A DNA stretch of 64,000 nt, from the NCBI RefSeq assembly GCF_030053415.1, contig NZ_JASGBJ010000002.1:1116001-1180000 (forward strand), given 5' to 3'. Of the stretch, positions 36,348 through 46,109 are shown piece after piece (the first letter of the stretch is position 1; every line of letters begins with the position of its first letter). The position numbers and the translations under genes were made by a program. A model generated the notes under the pieces. The model was not told the origin of the DNA. It did not search any database and saw only the letters and a program-made list of their open reading frames with translations. Origin of the DNA: Marinobacter sp. CHS3-4 (GTDB lineage: Bacteria; Pseudomonadota; Gammaproteobacteria; Pseudomonadales; Oleiphilaceae).

Positions 36348-38843
36348 ATGTCCTGGCTTCGATCATTTTACGAGCGGGTAGTGCTTCCTCACCCAATCCT
36401 TGTGCTGGTCATCTTTGGCGCGCTTCTGCTGACCGCCAGCCTGCGACTCGATCAGTTCCGACTGGATGCATCAGCCGAATCCCTGGTTCTGGAGAATGAC
36501 CGTTCTCTTGAACAATACCGGCAGGTGAATCGCCGGTTCACCAACTCTGACGACTTTCTGGTTGTGACGTTCACGCCGGACACCGAATTATTCAGCCAGC
36601 AAGGCCTGGCCCTGCTCACCCGTCTTCGCAACGATCTACAGGCGCTCGAACGGGTCAGTTCGACCAATAGCATCCTGAACGTTCCGCTGCTTCACAGCCC
36701 GGATCTGACGCTGGACACGGTGGATTCCGAGATCAAATCCATTGATGAAGACGAGGTTCCACCAGAGACGGCCAAGAAGGCCCTGCTGAACAACCCGCTT
36801 TACCCCAATCTGCTGATCAGCGAGGACGCCAAAACCACGGCCATTCAGGTAAACCTGCCGACTCCTCAACGTTATTTCGATCTGCTGAATACCCGCAACG
36901 AACTGCGGGAAAAGATCGCTGCTGGCGAAGCGAGTACAGAGGCGCAGCAAAAGCTCGAACGGGCCAATCAGGCCTTCATCGCTTACACCGAGTCGCTTGG
37001 AGAAGATCGGGACAAAACCATCAGTCAGGTCCGTGACATTCTGGATCAATACAGGGATCGGGCGGAGATTTTCCTGGGCGGCGTGCCCATGATTGTCGCT
37101 GACATGATTCGCTTCATCCAGAACGACCTCTCTACCTTTGGCGTGGGTGTGCTGATTTTCCTTTTGCTCACTCTGGCCGTGATCTTCCGACAGTGGCGCT
37201 GGGTGATGGTACCGCTGCTGTGCTGCAGTTTCACCGTATGGCTGATGCTGGGCTACCTGAGCTGGGCCCAGTGGCCCGTGACGGTGATTTCATCGAATTT
37301 CGTGTCGCTTCTGCTGATCATGACGCTGTCATTAACCATTCACCTGATCGTACGCTACCGCGAGTTCCAGCACGACGCTCCTGAAGCACCCCCAAAAGAC
37401 ACACTTCGAAATACGCTTCTGGCCATGATCAAACCCTGTTTTTACATGGCCATTACCACCATCGTAGCTTTTGGATCTCTGACCTTCAGTGGCATTCGGC
37501 CCGTCATTGATTTCGGCTGGATGATGACCCTCGGGCTGACCGTTGCCTTCCTGATTACCTTCCTGGTTTTCCCGGCATTGCTGACGTTGCTGCCTCCCCC
37601 GGTCGATGATCGGGTGAAAGCAGACCGCATCCCCTTCACAGATCGCTTTGCCAACCTCACCCAGCACCATGGCGGCCTGGTAATGGTGGGTGCCGCCGTG
37701 ATTGCCGTACTTTGTGTGATTGGTCTGAACCGACTGACGGTAGAAAACAGCTTTATCGACTATTTCAAATCCAGCACTGAAATCCACCAGGGCATGATCG
37801 CCATCGACGAACGCCTGGGCGGCACCACGCCACTGGATGTTGTCATAACCGACGACAAGCCGCCGGCAGGCGAGGCCAACGGCGCAAACAGCGATCCTTT
37901 TGCCAGCGACTGTGATCCCTTCGTTGAGGACTGCGGCGGAGACGAGGAATATCGGGATACCTGGTTTACCTACAAAAAGATGAGCCAGTTGGAAAAAGTA
38001 CACGACTATCTGGATAGCCTGCCCGAAACCGGCAAGGTGCTCTCGATCAGCACCACCCTCGACATTCTGGCTCAGGTAAACGGCGGGGAACCACTGAACG
38101 CACTGGAACTGGCGTTCGTGCCGTCAGCGATTCCGGAAGACCTTCAGGATATTTTGTTAACCCCGTACATCAGTGAAGAGCATGACCAGGCACGGTTCAG
38201 CATCCGGGTTCTGGAAACCCTGCCGGATCTTCGCCGCCAGGCACTGCTGGACGGCATAAGAGCCCATCTGACGGATGAGCTCGGATACGAAAGCGACCAG
38301 GTTCAGTTGACCGGCATGATGGTGATGTACAACAACATGCTCCAGAGCCTGTTCGACTCCCAGATCAAAACCATTGGCGTGGTGTTCCTGGCAATCAGCC
38401 TGATGTTTCTGGTGCTGTTCCGGTCACTGACCCTGGCGCTGATTGGTATGGCGCCGAATCTGATAGCGGCAGGATCCGTTCTGGGGTTGATGGGCTGGTT
38501 GGGCATTCCTCTGGACATGATGACCATTACGGTCGCTGCCATCACAGTCGGAATCGCGGTGGATGACACTATCCACTACATTCACCGATTCAAAACCGAG
38601 TTCCAGAAAGACGGCGATTACATTGCCACCATGCATCGCTGCCACCGCAGCATTGGACAGGCGATGTTCTTCACCTCGCTGACCATCATCACAGGCTTTT
38701 CAATTCTGGTGCTGTCGAACTTTATTCCCACCATCTACTTCGGCCTGTTCACCGGTTTCGCCATGTTCATGGCACTGCTGGGCGCATTGACACTGCTGCC
38801 GAGATTGATCCTACTGATCAAGCCCTTCGGAAAGCAGGCATAA
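36348..38843 (+). CDS. RND/MMPL-superfamily exporter
   Basis: The 831-residue membrane protein follows the RND plan: one N-terminal helix, a large periplasmic loop, a block of five to six helices (about 260-430), a second periplasmic loop and a second block (about 670-825). A Cys-containing acidic insert (Phe-Ala-Ser-Asp-Cys-Asp-Pro-Phe-Val-Glu-Asp-Cys) lies at about 520-535. Conserved Gly-Ile-Ala-Val-Asp-Asp-Thr-Ile-His-Tyr in the second block is the proton-relay region. No membrane-fusion partner is adjacent, so it belongs to the stand-alone MMPL-like group that moves lipids or hopanoids; the substrate is unknown. Confidence 0.88.
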   Translation: MSWLRSFYERVVLPHPILVLVIFGALLLTASLRLDQFRLDASAESLVLENDRSLEQYRQVNRRFTNSDDFLVVTFTPDTELFSQQGLALLTRLRNDLQALERVSSTNSILNVPLLHSPDLTLDTVDSEIKSIDEDEVPPETAKKALLNNPLYPNLLISEDAKTTAIQVNLPTPQRYFDLLNTRNELREKIAAGEASTEAQQKLERANQAFIAYTESLGEDRDKTISQVRDILDQYRDRAEIFLGGVPMIVADMIRFIQNDLSTFGVGVLIFLLLTLAVIFRQWRWVMVPLLCCSFTVWLMLGYLSWAQWPVTVISSNFVSLLLIMTLSLTIHLIVRYREFQHDAPEAPPKDTLRNTLLAMIKPCFYMAITTIVAFGSLTFSGIRPVIDFGWMMTLGLTVAFLITFLVFPALLTLLPPPVDDRVKADRIPFTDRFANLTQHHGGLVMVGAAVIAVLCVIGLNRLTVENSFIDYFKSSTEIHQGMIAIDERLGGTTPLDVVITDDKPPAGEANGANSDPFASDCDPFVEDCGGDEEYRDTWFTYKKMSQLEKVHDYLDSLPETGKVLSISTTLDILAQVNGGEPLNALELAFVPSAIPEDLQDILLTPYISEEHDQARFSIRVLETLPDLRRQALLDGIRAHLTDELGYESDQVQLTGMMVMYNNMLQSLFDSQIKTIGVVFLAISLMFLVLFRSLTLALIGMAPNLIAAGSVLGLMGWLGIPLDMMTITVAAITVGIAVDDTIHYIHRFKTEFQKDGDYIATMHRCHRSIGQAMFFTSLTIITGFSILVLSNFIPTIYFGLFTGFAMFMALLGALTLLPRLILLIKPFGKQA

Positions 38844-38876
38844 AAAAACCGCCCGGGCCTCGCGGCCGGGGCGGTT
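38842..38876 (-). terminator. Rho-independent terminator of the Spy-like gene
   Basis: On the minus strand a 13-bp stem (38864-38876 with 38847-38859, one mismatch, loop of four) is followed by seven T (the A-run at 38842-38848). It overlaps the stop codon of the convergent RND gene. Confidence 0.85.
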
Positions 38877-38893
38877 CTCAGCAAGTTTGAAAC

Positions 38894-39319
38894 TTACTGC
38901 TGCTGTTGCATCTGACGACGCTGCTGCATTTGCTGCTGCATCTGCTGCATGCGCTGGTTCAGCTGCTCACGCTGTTCTTCAGTGAACACGCTATCGACTT
39001 TTGCCTGCATGATGGTAGAAAGCGCTGCGATTTCGCCAGTAATCTCGCCGAGCTCGGCCGCGTTCTCGCGAATAGAGGCTTCGTCGTAGTCTGGCTTGAT
39101 CTGGCCCTGGATTTCCTGCTGCAGCTGCTGCGCCTGGGTGTTCAGCGCCTGAATCTCAGCCTGCATCTCGTCCAGAATACCGCGAATTTCTGTCTGCTGG
39201 TCATCGCTCAGACCAACCATTTTGGCCAGCTGGTCGACCTGGTCCGGCTGCTGTGCCAGGGTTGGCGCACTCAGACCCAGAGCAATCAACGCAATGCCAA
39301 ACAGTTTCACGAGCTTCAT
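38894..39319 (-). CDS. Spy/CpxP-like periplasmic protein, Gln-rich
   Basis: The 141-residue protein has a signal peptide ending near Pro-Thr-Leu-Ala-Gln (about residue 21) and an all-helical, Gln/Glu-rich mature part with Leu-Ser-Asp-Asp-Gln-Gln and Phe-Thr-Glu-Glu-Gln-Arg-Glu-Gln-Leu, resembling the LTxxQ repeats of Spy/CpxP chaperones. The last 20 residues are almost all Gln, Met and Arg. The ATG at 39319 follows GGAG by six bases. It is a single gene with its own terminator. A periplasmic chaperone or stress role is inferred. Confidence 0.65.
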   Translation of the reverse strand: MKLVKLFGIALIALGLSAPTLAQQPDQVDQLAKMVGLSDDQQTEIRGILDEMQAEIQALNTQAQQLQQEIQGQIKPDYDEASIRENAAELGEITGEIAALSTIMQAKVDSVFTEEQREQLNQRMQQMQQQMQQRRQMQQQQ

Positions 39320-39549
39320 AATCATCTCCACGTACGATCAATTGAGTGTCTTATCTTTTTTCGAGCCCTACACCCTAGTACAAAACGAACCCCGATTTCA
39401 CCCTGTCCCCCCCGATTTTTGTACATACTTCGCATCACAGTGTGCCAAAGCGCCTGCCACGGGCGGTTTGAAGCAAATGTGAAAATTTAGTCATTCCCGT
39501 CCATAATGGCGCAGCCTAGCCACTTCCAACCCTTTTCCGGAGTCACACC

Positions 39550-40431
39550 ATGGCGATTAACTGGTTTCCCGGGCACATGCACAAGGCCCGAAAGGAAATC
39601 AAAAAAGTAATGCCTCAGATGGATCTGATCATTGAAGTACTGGATGCCCGGCTGCCGTTTTCCAGCGAGAACCCCCTGGTACCCGCTCTTCGCGGTGACA
39701 CGCCTGTCATCAAGGTTCTCAACAAGAGAGACCTGGCTGATCCCGATATAACCGCCCAGTGGCAGACCTGGCTGGAAAAGGAGCGAGGCGTCCGGGCGAT
39801 TACCCTGACCCACAACCAGAGAAACGAAGCTCTGGATATTCTCCAACTGGCAACGGAAATGACGCCGGATCACGATCGCCAGAAAAGCGCCCTGCGGGTC
39901 ATGATTCTGGGCATACCCAATGTCGGCAAGAGCACGCTGATCAATACCCTGGCCGGGCGCCCGGTGGCGAAGACCGGCAACGAGCCGGCCGTTACTCGCG
40001 CCCAGCAGGCCATCAAGTTGCCGGACAACGTATTACTCTATGACACGCCGGGGTTTCTCTGGCCCAAGCTGTCGCCCGAGGCTTGCGGTTATCGCTTGGC
40101 GATCAGCGGGGCCATTCGAAGCGCAGTCATCGATTTCGAGGACGTGGCACTGTTCGCTGCAGATTTTTTTCTCGACCGTTATCCGGATCAGGTGCTGGCT
40201 CGCTACGGCCTGGAGGATCGACCGGCCGACGGGCTTGCTCTGATGGATGGCATTGCTCTCAAGCGCCGCTTTCTGGGAAGGGGTGGTGTGCCAGACCTTC
40301 ATAAGGTGGCGGAAGTGTTACTGAATGAATTTCGCGCCGGGAAGCTCGGGCGCCTGTCGCTGGAAACCCCCGAGATGGTGGAAAGAGAAGCGGCCGAAGC
40401 AAGCGGTGAGGTGCCTCAAACAAAGGATTGA
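39550..40431 (+). CDS. ylqF: Ribosome biogenesis GTPase YlqF (RbgA-like)
   Basis: This 293-residue GTPase is circularly permuted: the G4 motif Asn-Lys-Arg-Asp (near residue 58) comes before G1 Gly-Ile-Pro-Asn-Val-Gly-Lys-Ser-Thr (near 123) and G3 Asp-Thr-Pro-Gly. The N-terminal Ile-Asn-Trp-Phe-Pro-Gly-His-Met is the YlqF/RbgA hallmark. In Bacillus RbgA matures the 50S subunit. The C-terminal domain ends with a charged tail. It is divergent from the Spy-like gene. Confidence 0.92.
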   Translation: MAINWFPGHMHKARKEIKKVMPQMDLIIEVLDARLPFSSENPLVPALRGDTPVIKVLNKRDLADPDITAQWQTWLEKERGVRAITLTHNQRNEALDILQLATEMTPDHDRQKSALRVMILGIPNVGKSTLINTLAGRPVAKTGNEPAVTRAQQAIKLPDNVLLYDTPGFLWPKLSPEACGYRLAISGAIRSAVIDFEDVALFAADFFLDRYPDQVLARYGLEDRPADGLALMDGIALKRRFLGRGGVPDLHKVAEVLLNEFRAGKLGRLSLETPEMVEREAAEASGEVPQTKD

Positions 40432-40459
40432 AGACGCGCCCTGTTAGGCCCGAAGCTTA

Positions 40460-41338
40460 TTAGGTGAATTCGTCGCTGATTTCTGACACTTTCCCGGCGC
40501 TGGACAGCAATGCCAGCTCCTCAGACAGACCGGAGCGCCAAGGCAGTTGTTTGATGCCAAAGGTGTTCCGGATTTTGGTGCAGATCATGGTGGCGTTGGC
40601 AGGCTCCAGCGTCGCCCATTTCGGCATATCGTCCACCACTCGTAAACCACTTGGAATCCCTTGCAGACCCGCAATGGCAAGGCCGAGTTCGTACATGGAA
40701 ATATCTTCAGCTCCACCATATTGATACGTCCCCCAAACCTCTGCACCGCAATCGATCTGCAAAACAATGGCCGTTATCACGCGGGCCAGATCGGTTACCG
40801 TCACCGGCTGACCTCGGCATTTTCCCGGCAGCTGAATGGTATCCGATGCTGCAGCCACTTGCTGGACCTTGCTCACGAAACGCCCAAGACTCCAGCCCGT
40901 ACGCAGAAGAATGTGTTGGTTCAACAAGGTCCGGATGGCTTGCTCGCTCTCCCACTGCCAATTGCCCAATTCGTTGCAGGGTTGCCCCGGATTGGATGCA
41001 ATATAGGCGCTCTGTTTACGGCCATCGAATACATAGCTGGACGAAAGCTGAAGCAATGCCATGCCATGGGCGTTGGCGTATTCCGCCAAAGCAACGGGCA
41101 ATGAAAAGGAAGCTTTGTGGGCAAACTCGGGATCATTCTCGGCCAGTTCGGGATCGGCCAGCCACAATGCGTTCACAATCAGGCCAGTGTCCTCCGGAAT
41201 CCAGTTTTCCAATGCTGTCAGCTCGACGCTATCCAATTCGCTGATCAGCAGTGGACTGACCTGCAGATACGTTTCGCGCAAGTCTTCCAGCAACACCCTC
41301 CCCAGGGGACCATAATCATGAACTACAAGAACGTGCAC
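40460..41338 (-). CDS. RmlD-like NAD(P)-dependent sugar-nucleotide reductase homologue
   Basis: The 292-residue protein resembles the RmlD substrate-binding family (dTDP-4-dehydrorhamnose reductase). It has Leu-Ser-Ser-Ser-Tyr-Val-Phe-Asp-Gly and Leu-Leu-Arg-Thr-Gly-Trp-Ser. The N-terminal Rossmann loop (Val-Val-His-Asp-Tyr-Gly-Pro-Leu-Gly) deviates from Gly-x-x-Gly-x-x-Gly, so cofactor binding may be altered. No other rhamnose genes are near, so a different substrate is likely. The start is a GTG at 41338, with GGAGG upstream. Confidence 0.75.
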   Translation of the reverse strand: MHVLVVHDYGPLGRVLLEDLRETYLQVSPLLISELDSVELTALENWIPEDTGLIVNALWLADPELAENDPEFAHKASFSLPVALAEYANAHGMALLQLSSSYVFDGRKQSAYIASNPGQPCNELGNWQWESEQAIRTLLNQHILLRTGWSLGRFVSKVQQVAAASDTIQLPGKCRGQPVTVTDLARVITAIVLQIDCGAEVWGTYQYGGAEDISMYELGLAIAGLQGIPSGLRVVDDMPKWATLEPANATMICTKIRNTFGIKQLPWRSGLSEELALLSSAGKVSEISDEFT

Positions 41339-41494
41339 GGGCCTTACTGCCTCCGTTTGATCATCGGGATTTTACTGATTTGACGGTGCGGGGAGCACCC
41401 AGAGCCAATGGCAGTGTTTGGTATCGGCGTACACTAACGCCCACAGACTTCAGCCAACAACTCACACTGCGAGCATACAACAACAGGACCTGCC

Positions 41495-41857
41495 ATGCTT
41501 AAACAACAGAGTCACATTGTTGCACCTATTCCAGACGAGCTTCGTACCCGCTCACTTTATACCGTGGACGAACTCAGAACGCGGGGCAAAGCCGACAAAG
41601 AAGCCATTGATAAGCTGTTTAATCTTATTGTCGATCTGACCGAGAACGGCCTGGATTTCTTCTTTCTGGAACCACTGCGCCGACTCAGGGCCGGCAACAT
41701 GATGATGAGCATGGCCAAGATGGGCATCAGCAGCATGCTCAAGGGCAGCAAAATGGTGGTTCACAAAGTGCTGAAAAAACTGGACGACCGGAGCCTGGCC
41801 TCCATCCTGGATTTCATCGAAGAAATCATTCACGAACCCGAGGCACCCGCACAGTAA
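41495..41857 (+). CDS. Conserved small protein of unknown function
   Basis: A 120-residue helical protein without signal peptide. It contains Glu-Pro-Leu-Arg-Arg-Leu-Arg-Ala-Gly-Asn-Met-Met-Met-Ser and a Met/Gly-rich segment (about 65-90) that could be amphipathic or membrane-associated, then an acidic C-terminus. I do not recognise the family. Its 3' end overlaps the alanine racemase gene by 32 bases in convergent orientation. The ATG is weakly supported by a purine-rich AACAACAGGA stretch upstream. Confidence 0.55.
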   Translation: MLKQQSHIVAPIPDELRTRSLYTVDELRTRGKADKEAIDKLFNLIVDLTENGLDFFFLEPLRRLRAGNMMMSMAKMGISSMLKGSKMVVHKVLKKLDDRSLASILDFIEEIIHEPEAPAQ

Positions 41858-42902
41858 CCCCGGTTAATAGCTCATAACCGATGGTGCCGGCGTGTCTGGC
41901 CACTTCGTCGACAGAAATATTCTTGCCCCAGAGCTCTACCCTGTCGCCGGGCTTTGCGTTCGGCGCATTATTCAGATCGACTGCCAGCATGTCCATCGAC
42001 ACTCGGCCAATCAGGCGAATACGCCGTCCGTTTACCCAGGCTGGCGTATCCGTGCCGGCATGGCGGGGATAACCATCACCATAGCCAACGGCCACGATCC
42101 CCATTCGGGTTTCTTGCGTGGCTTTAAAGCTGCCGCCATAGCCGACAGCCTCACCTGCCTGAATGGTACGAACGCTGGTCAATTCTGCCTCCAGCGTCAT
42201 CGCCGGTTCCAGATCCAGGTCGGGGCCGAATGTGTTGATCATTGGCGACGCACCGTAAAGCATTATGCCGGGCCGGCTCCAGTCGTAAAGCGATTGACCT
42301 TCACGAAAATGAGCCGCTGAGTTGCCCAGGCTCTTCTCAAGGTGCGGCCAGGGGGCAACTGCACGCGCAAAACAATCGGTTTGCTGGGCGGTAAAGTCAC
42401 TGGACGGGTCGTCAGCACAGGCAAAATGGGTGACGAACCCCGTGATTTTCTGGCCGTGCCCTGCCGCCTCCAGGCGAGCCATCACGCCTTCGAGATCGGC
42501 CGGTGAGAATCCAAGGCGATTCATGCCGGAATTCACTTTGATCCAGAGCACCGGCACCACTGCTTGCTGATCGAGCCAGTTGAGCTGATGCTCACTGTGA
42601 ATGACCAGCTCAAAGCCTTCCGCTTCGCTGGTTCCAATGTCCTGGTCGCTGTGTGGCCCCTGCAGTAACACCACGGGCTGGGAAACGCCTGCCTCGCGAA
42701 TTGCATGCGCTTCTTCAATGCACGCAACGGCAAATTTCGGCGCCTCGTCTTTAAGGGCAACAGCGACGTCACGGATACCGTGACCGTAGCCATCGGCCTT
42801 GATAACGGCCATGGCCCGGGTGCCATTACCCAGTGCCAGGGCCCTGCGATAGTTCTGACGGATGGCGTTGGTGTCAATTCGGGCGATTGTGGATCTGGGC
42901 AT
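41826..42902 (-). CDS. alr: Alanine racemase
   Basis: Alr (358 aa) interconverts L- and D-alanine for peptidoglycan. The PLP lysine Lys35 lies in Ala-Val-Ile-Lys-Ala-Asp-Gly-Tyr-Gly-His-Gly, and the catalytic Tyr region Ala-Val-Gly-Tyr-Gly-Gly is in the C-terminal half. The start overlaps the dnaB stop by one base. dnaB-alr is a conserved neighbour pair in pseudomonads and relatives. Confidence 0.95.
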   Translation of the reverse strand: MPRSTIARIDTNAIRQNYRRALALGNGTRAMAVIKADGYGHGIRDVAVALKDEAPKFAVACIEEAHAIREAGVSQPVVLLQGPHSDQDIGTSEAEGFELVIHSEHQLNWLDQQAVVPVLWIKVNSGMNRLGFSPADLEGVMARLEAAGHGQKITGFVTHFACADDPSSDFTAQQTDCFARAVAPWPHLEKSLGNSAAHFREGQSLYDWSRPGIMLYGASPMINTFGPDLDLEPAMTLEAELTSVRTIQAGEAVGYGGSFKATQETRMGIVAVGYGDGYPRHAGTDTPAWVNGRRIRLIGRVSMDMLAVDLNNAPNAKPGDRVELWGKNISVDEVARHAGTIGYELLTGVTVRVPRVRE

Positions 42903-44299
42903 CAGTAGTCACCACCATAATCGCCGTGGGCCAGGTCTTCGAATTTGGTGTATTTGCCGATAAATGCCAACCGAACAGTACCAATGGGGCCGTTACGCTG
43001 CTTGCCGATGATGATTTCGGCAATTCCCTTATCCGACGTGTCCTCGTTGTATACCTCATCCCGATACACAAACATGATGACGTCGGCGTCCTGCTCAATG
43101 GCGCCCGATTCTCGCAGGTCCGAATTGACTGGCCGCTTGTTCGGCCGTTGCTCCAGGCTACGGTTAAGCTGGGACAGGGCCACCATCGGGCAACTGAGCT
43201 CTTTTGCCAGGCCTTTGAGCGAGCGGGAAATCTCGGAGATTTCCGCGGTACGGCCCTCGGTATTCCCGGGCACCCGCATCAACTGGAGGTAATCCACCAT
43301 GATTAACCCCAGTTCGCCGCCGTTCTCGCGGGCGACCCGGCGCGCACGGGAACGCATTTCAGTGGGACTGAGACCGGGGGTGTCATCGATATACAGTGGC
43401 TTGTCTTTCAGCAGGCTGACGGCGGACGTCAGCCGCGGCCAATCGTCCTCTTCCAGACGACCGCTTCGCACCTTGCTCTGATCGATACGACCAAGCGATG
43501 ACAGCATACGCATGACCAGTGCATCGGCGGGCATTTCCATACTGAACACAAGAATGGGCTTGCCGGTAGTGATCAACGCGTTTTCAACGATGTTCATCGC
43601 AAAGGTGGTTTTACCCATGGACGGGCGGCCCGCAACAATCAACAGATCGGCAGGCTGCATGCCCGATGTCCACTCATCCAGGTCCTTGAACCCCGTGGTC
43701 AGGCCGGTCGTGGCTTCACCCGATTCGAACAGCTCCTCAATGCGGCTCAACGCCTTGGTCAGAATGGGGTTGATCGTCTGCGGACCGGACCCTTCCTTGA
43801 TCCGGGATTCAGCAATCCTGAAGACATTGCGTTCGGCCTCATCCAGGATTTCGCTGCTGTTTCGACCCTGGGGGTTAAACGCCGAATCCGAAATTTTACC
43901 GGAGGCTTCGACCAGCTGACGCAGGATTGACCGCTCGCGCACGATGTCGGCGTAAGCGCGAATATTGGCAGCACCCGGGGTCTTTTCCGCCATTTCCGCC
44001 AGATACGACAGCCCGCCGGCATCTTCAATGTCACCCGCGCGCTCGAGAAACTCTGCTAGGGTAACCACGTCCAATGGCTCGCCTTCCCCCGCCAGTCGCT
44101 CCACTGCACCGAAGATCAGGCGGTGATCCTGACGGTAGAAATCAACCGCAGAGATAAACTCGGAAATTTCGTCAAAGCGACTGTTGTCGAGCATCAAGCC
44201 GCCGAGGACAGCCTGCTCGGCTTCTACGGAATGCGGGGGAACTTTTATCCGGCTGGTCTCCGTATCACTGGAAACCGGTTGGAAATTGGGGTTGGCCAT
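42902..44299 (-). CDS. dnaB: Replicative DNA helicase
   Basis: DnaB (465 aa) is the hexameric helicase at the fork. The N-terminal helical domain begins Val-Pro-Pro-His-Ser-Val-Glu-Ala-Glu-Gln-Ala-Val-Leu-Gly. The RecA-like domain has Walker A Gly-Arg-Pro-Ser-Met-Gly-Lys-Thr-Thr and Met-Val-Asp-Tyr-Leu-Gln-Leu-Met. The length is normal, with no intein. A 197-base gap with tandem repeats and a hairpin separates it from rplI. Confidence 0.96.
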   Translation of the reverse strand: MANPNFQPVSSDTETSRIKVPPHSVEAEQAVLGGLMLDNSRFDEISEFISAVDFYRQDHRLIFGAVERLAGEGEPLDVVTLAEFLERAGDIEDAGGLSYLAEMAEKTPGAANIRAYADIVRERSILRQLVEASGKISDSAFNPQGRNSSEILDEAERNVFRIAESRIKEGSGPQTINPILTKALSRIEELFESGEATTGLTTGFKDLDEWTSGMQPADLLIVAGRPSMGKTTFAMNIVENALITTGKPILVFSMEMPADALVMRMLSSLGRIDQSKVRSGRLEEDDWPRLTSAVSLLKDKPLYIDDTPGLSPTEMRSRARRVARENGGELGLIMVDYLQLMRVPGNTEGRTAEISEISRSLKGLAKELSCPMVALSQLNRSLEQRPNKRPVNSDLRESGAIEQDADVIMFVYRDEVYNEDTSDKGIAEIIIGKQRNGPIGTVRLAFIGKYTKFEDLAHGDYGGDY

Positions 44300-44370
44300 G
44301 GACTCTACTTCGTCTGTGTTTTAAAACCACAAGCATACACCAGAACATCCGTTTCCAGAACGTCACTATC

Positions 44371-44406
44371 CATAACGAAGCCCATAACGAAGCCCATAAC
44401 GAAACA
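44371..44406. repeat. 12-bp tandem repeat, three copies, between rplI and dnaB
   Basis: CATAACGAAGCC at 44371 and 44383, then CATAACGAAACA at 44395: three head-to-tail 12-base units. The last runs into the left arm of the hairpin at 44401-44444. Confidence 0.75.
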
Positions 44407-44444
44407 GGCCCGGAATCCACCAAAAATGGAACCGGGCCCGTTTC
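44401..44444 (-). terminator. Long hairpin after rplI
   Basis: A 13-bp stem with one mismatch (44401-44413 with 44432-44444) holds a smaller inner stem TCCA/TGGA. On the minus strand it lies about 50 bases after the rplI stop and has no T-run. It may terminate part of the ribosomal transcript or protect its 3' end, letting reduced expression reach dnaB. Confidence 0.5.
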
Positions 44445-44496
44445 GCTCGTGCACTGGTCACGAGTTGTCCAGCATTCTGTGGTTTGCCGCCGTCGT

Positions 44497-44943
44497 TTAC
44501 TCGGCAACAACCGCCAGATTGATGGTTACGCTTACGTCCGAGTGCAGCTGCAGCTCAATTTCGTACTCGCCAACAACCCGCAGTGGGCCTTCTGGCAGAC
44601 GAACTTCGCTCTTCTCCACTTCGGTACCGGCAGCAGTGATTGCATCTGCGATATCACGCACACCGATAGAACCGAACAGCTTGCCTTCTTCGCCAGCCTT
44701 GGAAGTGATCGTTACCGATGCACCATTCAGGGCTTCGCCACGCGCTTGAGCGGCAGCCAGCTTCTCGGCAGCTGCTTTTTCCAGCTCGGCACGACGCTCT
44801 TCGAACGCCTTAAGGTTGTCTGCAGTTGCAGGAACAGCCTTACCATATGGCAGAAGGAAATTACGACCGTAACCGGCCTTTACCTTAACCTTGTCACCCA
44901 GTGAACCAAGGTTTGCTACTTTTTCGAGCAGAATAACATCCAT
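44497..44943 (-). CDS. rplI: 50S ribosomal protein L9
   Basis: L9 (148 aa; 149 in E. coli) starts [13 protein letters not shown] and has the conserved [11 protein letters not shown]. A long central helix links two rRNA-binding domains. It is the last ribosomal gene of the rpsF-rpsR operon, after the DUF2232 gene. Confidence 0.97.
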   Translation of the reverse strand: MDVILLEKVANLGSLGDKVKVKAGYGRNFLLPYGKAVPATADNLKAFEERRAELEKAAAEKLAAAQARGEALNGASVTITSKAGEEGKLFGSIGVRDIADAITAAGTEVEKSEVRLPEGPLRVVGEYEIELQLHSDVSVTINLAVVAE

Positions 44944-44963
44944 CTCGTTAACCTCTTCGTGCT

Positions 44964-45827
44964 TTATTCAGCCGGGTCCGCAGGCTTGATTCGCCCCCGG
45001 ATGTCCAACCAGCTATCCACAAACGCCAGAACCAATAACAAAATCATCAGACTCGGACCCAGGAAAACCAACGCCAGATAGAACAACACCAGCCATTGGC
45101 CACTCAGCCCCTTTCGACGCACAGACCCATGAATCAGCCCCAGGCCCGCCAAAACCAGCGGAAACGCGCCAGCCCAACCCATCAGCATGGGGTTCAGCCC
45201 GATAAACGAGCCTCCCACAGTGATCACCACGCAGAGAACTGCGATGGCCGGCGATAACCGAAGAGCGTGAAACTCTTTCTGGAAACCTCCCGGGTTGTAC
45301 AACTTGGCTTGCCAGGATCTTGCCAACATCGTCATGCCGATACCCACCATCAGATAGGTTCCGGCCATACTCGCAATCATGGTTTGCCGAATGACGGTCT
45401 CCAGGCTGTCGCCAAAGGTTTTCGCCATCTCAGCATTGTACTGTTCGTAAAACTGCACCCCGGTCTGAACCAGACTGTCCAGCATATCCGGGTAAATCAG
45501 TGGCAACAGCCAGCCAGTGACAATGGCCAGACCGGTGCCAGACATCAGTGCCTTTTCCCAGGACTGGGATACCCTGAGTACCGACGCCACAACAAACACC
45601 TGAAGTAATACCACCAGGGATGTCGGGTCGTTTACCCAGGCCCAGCCCAGCGCTGGAAGCAGTGCCCAAAGACCTATATTCAGTCCCTGACGGACACCTA
45701 ACCTGAGAATAACCAGGCCGATGACCGCTGCACCGATCCAGAACAGCAGGGGGACCAATGTCGCAGCAACTGCAACCCCGCCCGCCTGCAGGGGACCGCG
45801 CATAACAAATTGTGCCAGTGCACGCAT
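44964..45827 (-). CDS. DUF2232-like membrane protein between rpsR and rplI
   Basis: The 287-residue integral membrane protein has about eight hydrophobic helices, with a soluble stretch near 115-140 and a short charged tail. It resembles the YybS/DUF2232 proteins found inserted between rpsR and rplI in many bacteria. No function is established. Spacing to rpsR (26 bases) and rplI (20 bases) shows it belongs to the ribosomal operon. Confidence 0.75.
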   Translation of the reverse strand: MRALAQFVMRGPLQAGGVAVAATLVPLLFWIGAAVIGLVILRLGVRQGLNIGLWALLPALGWAWVNDPTSLVVLLQVFVVASVLRVSQSWEKALMSGTGLAIVTGWLLPLIYPDMLDSLVQTGVQFYEQYNAEMAKTFGDSLETVIRQTMIASMAGTYLMVGIGMTMLARSWQAKLYNPGGFQKEFHALRLSPAIAVLCVVITVGGSFIGLNPMLMGWAGAFPLVLAGLGLIHGSVRRKGLSGQWLVLFYLALVFLGPSLMILLLVLAFVDSWLDIRGRIKPADPAE

Positions 45828-45853
45828 GGTCCCGAGTCCTGTGATTCTATATC

Positions 45854-46084
45854 TTAGTTATCGTGGCTGTCCGAGTACGGCAGCAGTGCCAGGTAGCGGG
45901 CACGCTTGATAGCGGTAGCCAGCTGACGCTGATAACGTGCTTTGGTGCCGGTGATACGGCTAGGCACGATTTTGCCGGTTTCAGTGATGTAACCTTTCAG
46001 GGTGTCCAGATCCTTGTAATCGATCTCTTTCACACCTTCTGCCGTGAAGCGGCAGAACTTACGACGTCTGAAAAAACGAGCCAT
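45854..46084 (-). CDS. rpsR: 30S ribosomal protein S18
   Basis: S18 (76 aa) begins [13 protein letters not shown], as in E. coli, and contains [11 protein letters not shown]. It binds S6 in the platform of the small subunit, and the two genes are adjacent (25 bases apart). Confidence 0.97.
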   Translation of the reverse strand: MARFFRRRKFCRFTAEGVKEIDYKDLDTLKGYITETGKIVPSRITGTKARYQRQLATAIKRARYLALLPYSDSHDN

Positions 46085-46109
46085 AACTTAACTCCTCAAC
46101 TCCGGTTAA

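Noticed and set aside
17293..44406. Possible CRISPR from the direct repeats
   Set aside because: The units are 12 bases, directly abutting, without spacers, and no cas genes are present.
44265..44510. An 81-residue minus-strand frame with repeated Ser-Leu-Trp-Ala
   Set aside because: The repeat simply reflects the 12-base tandem repeats; the frame runs into dnaB and has no ribosome-binding site.
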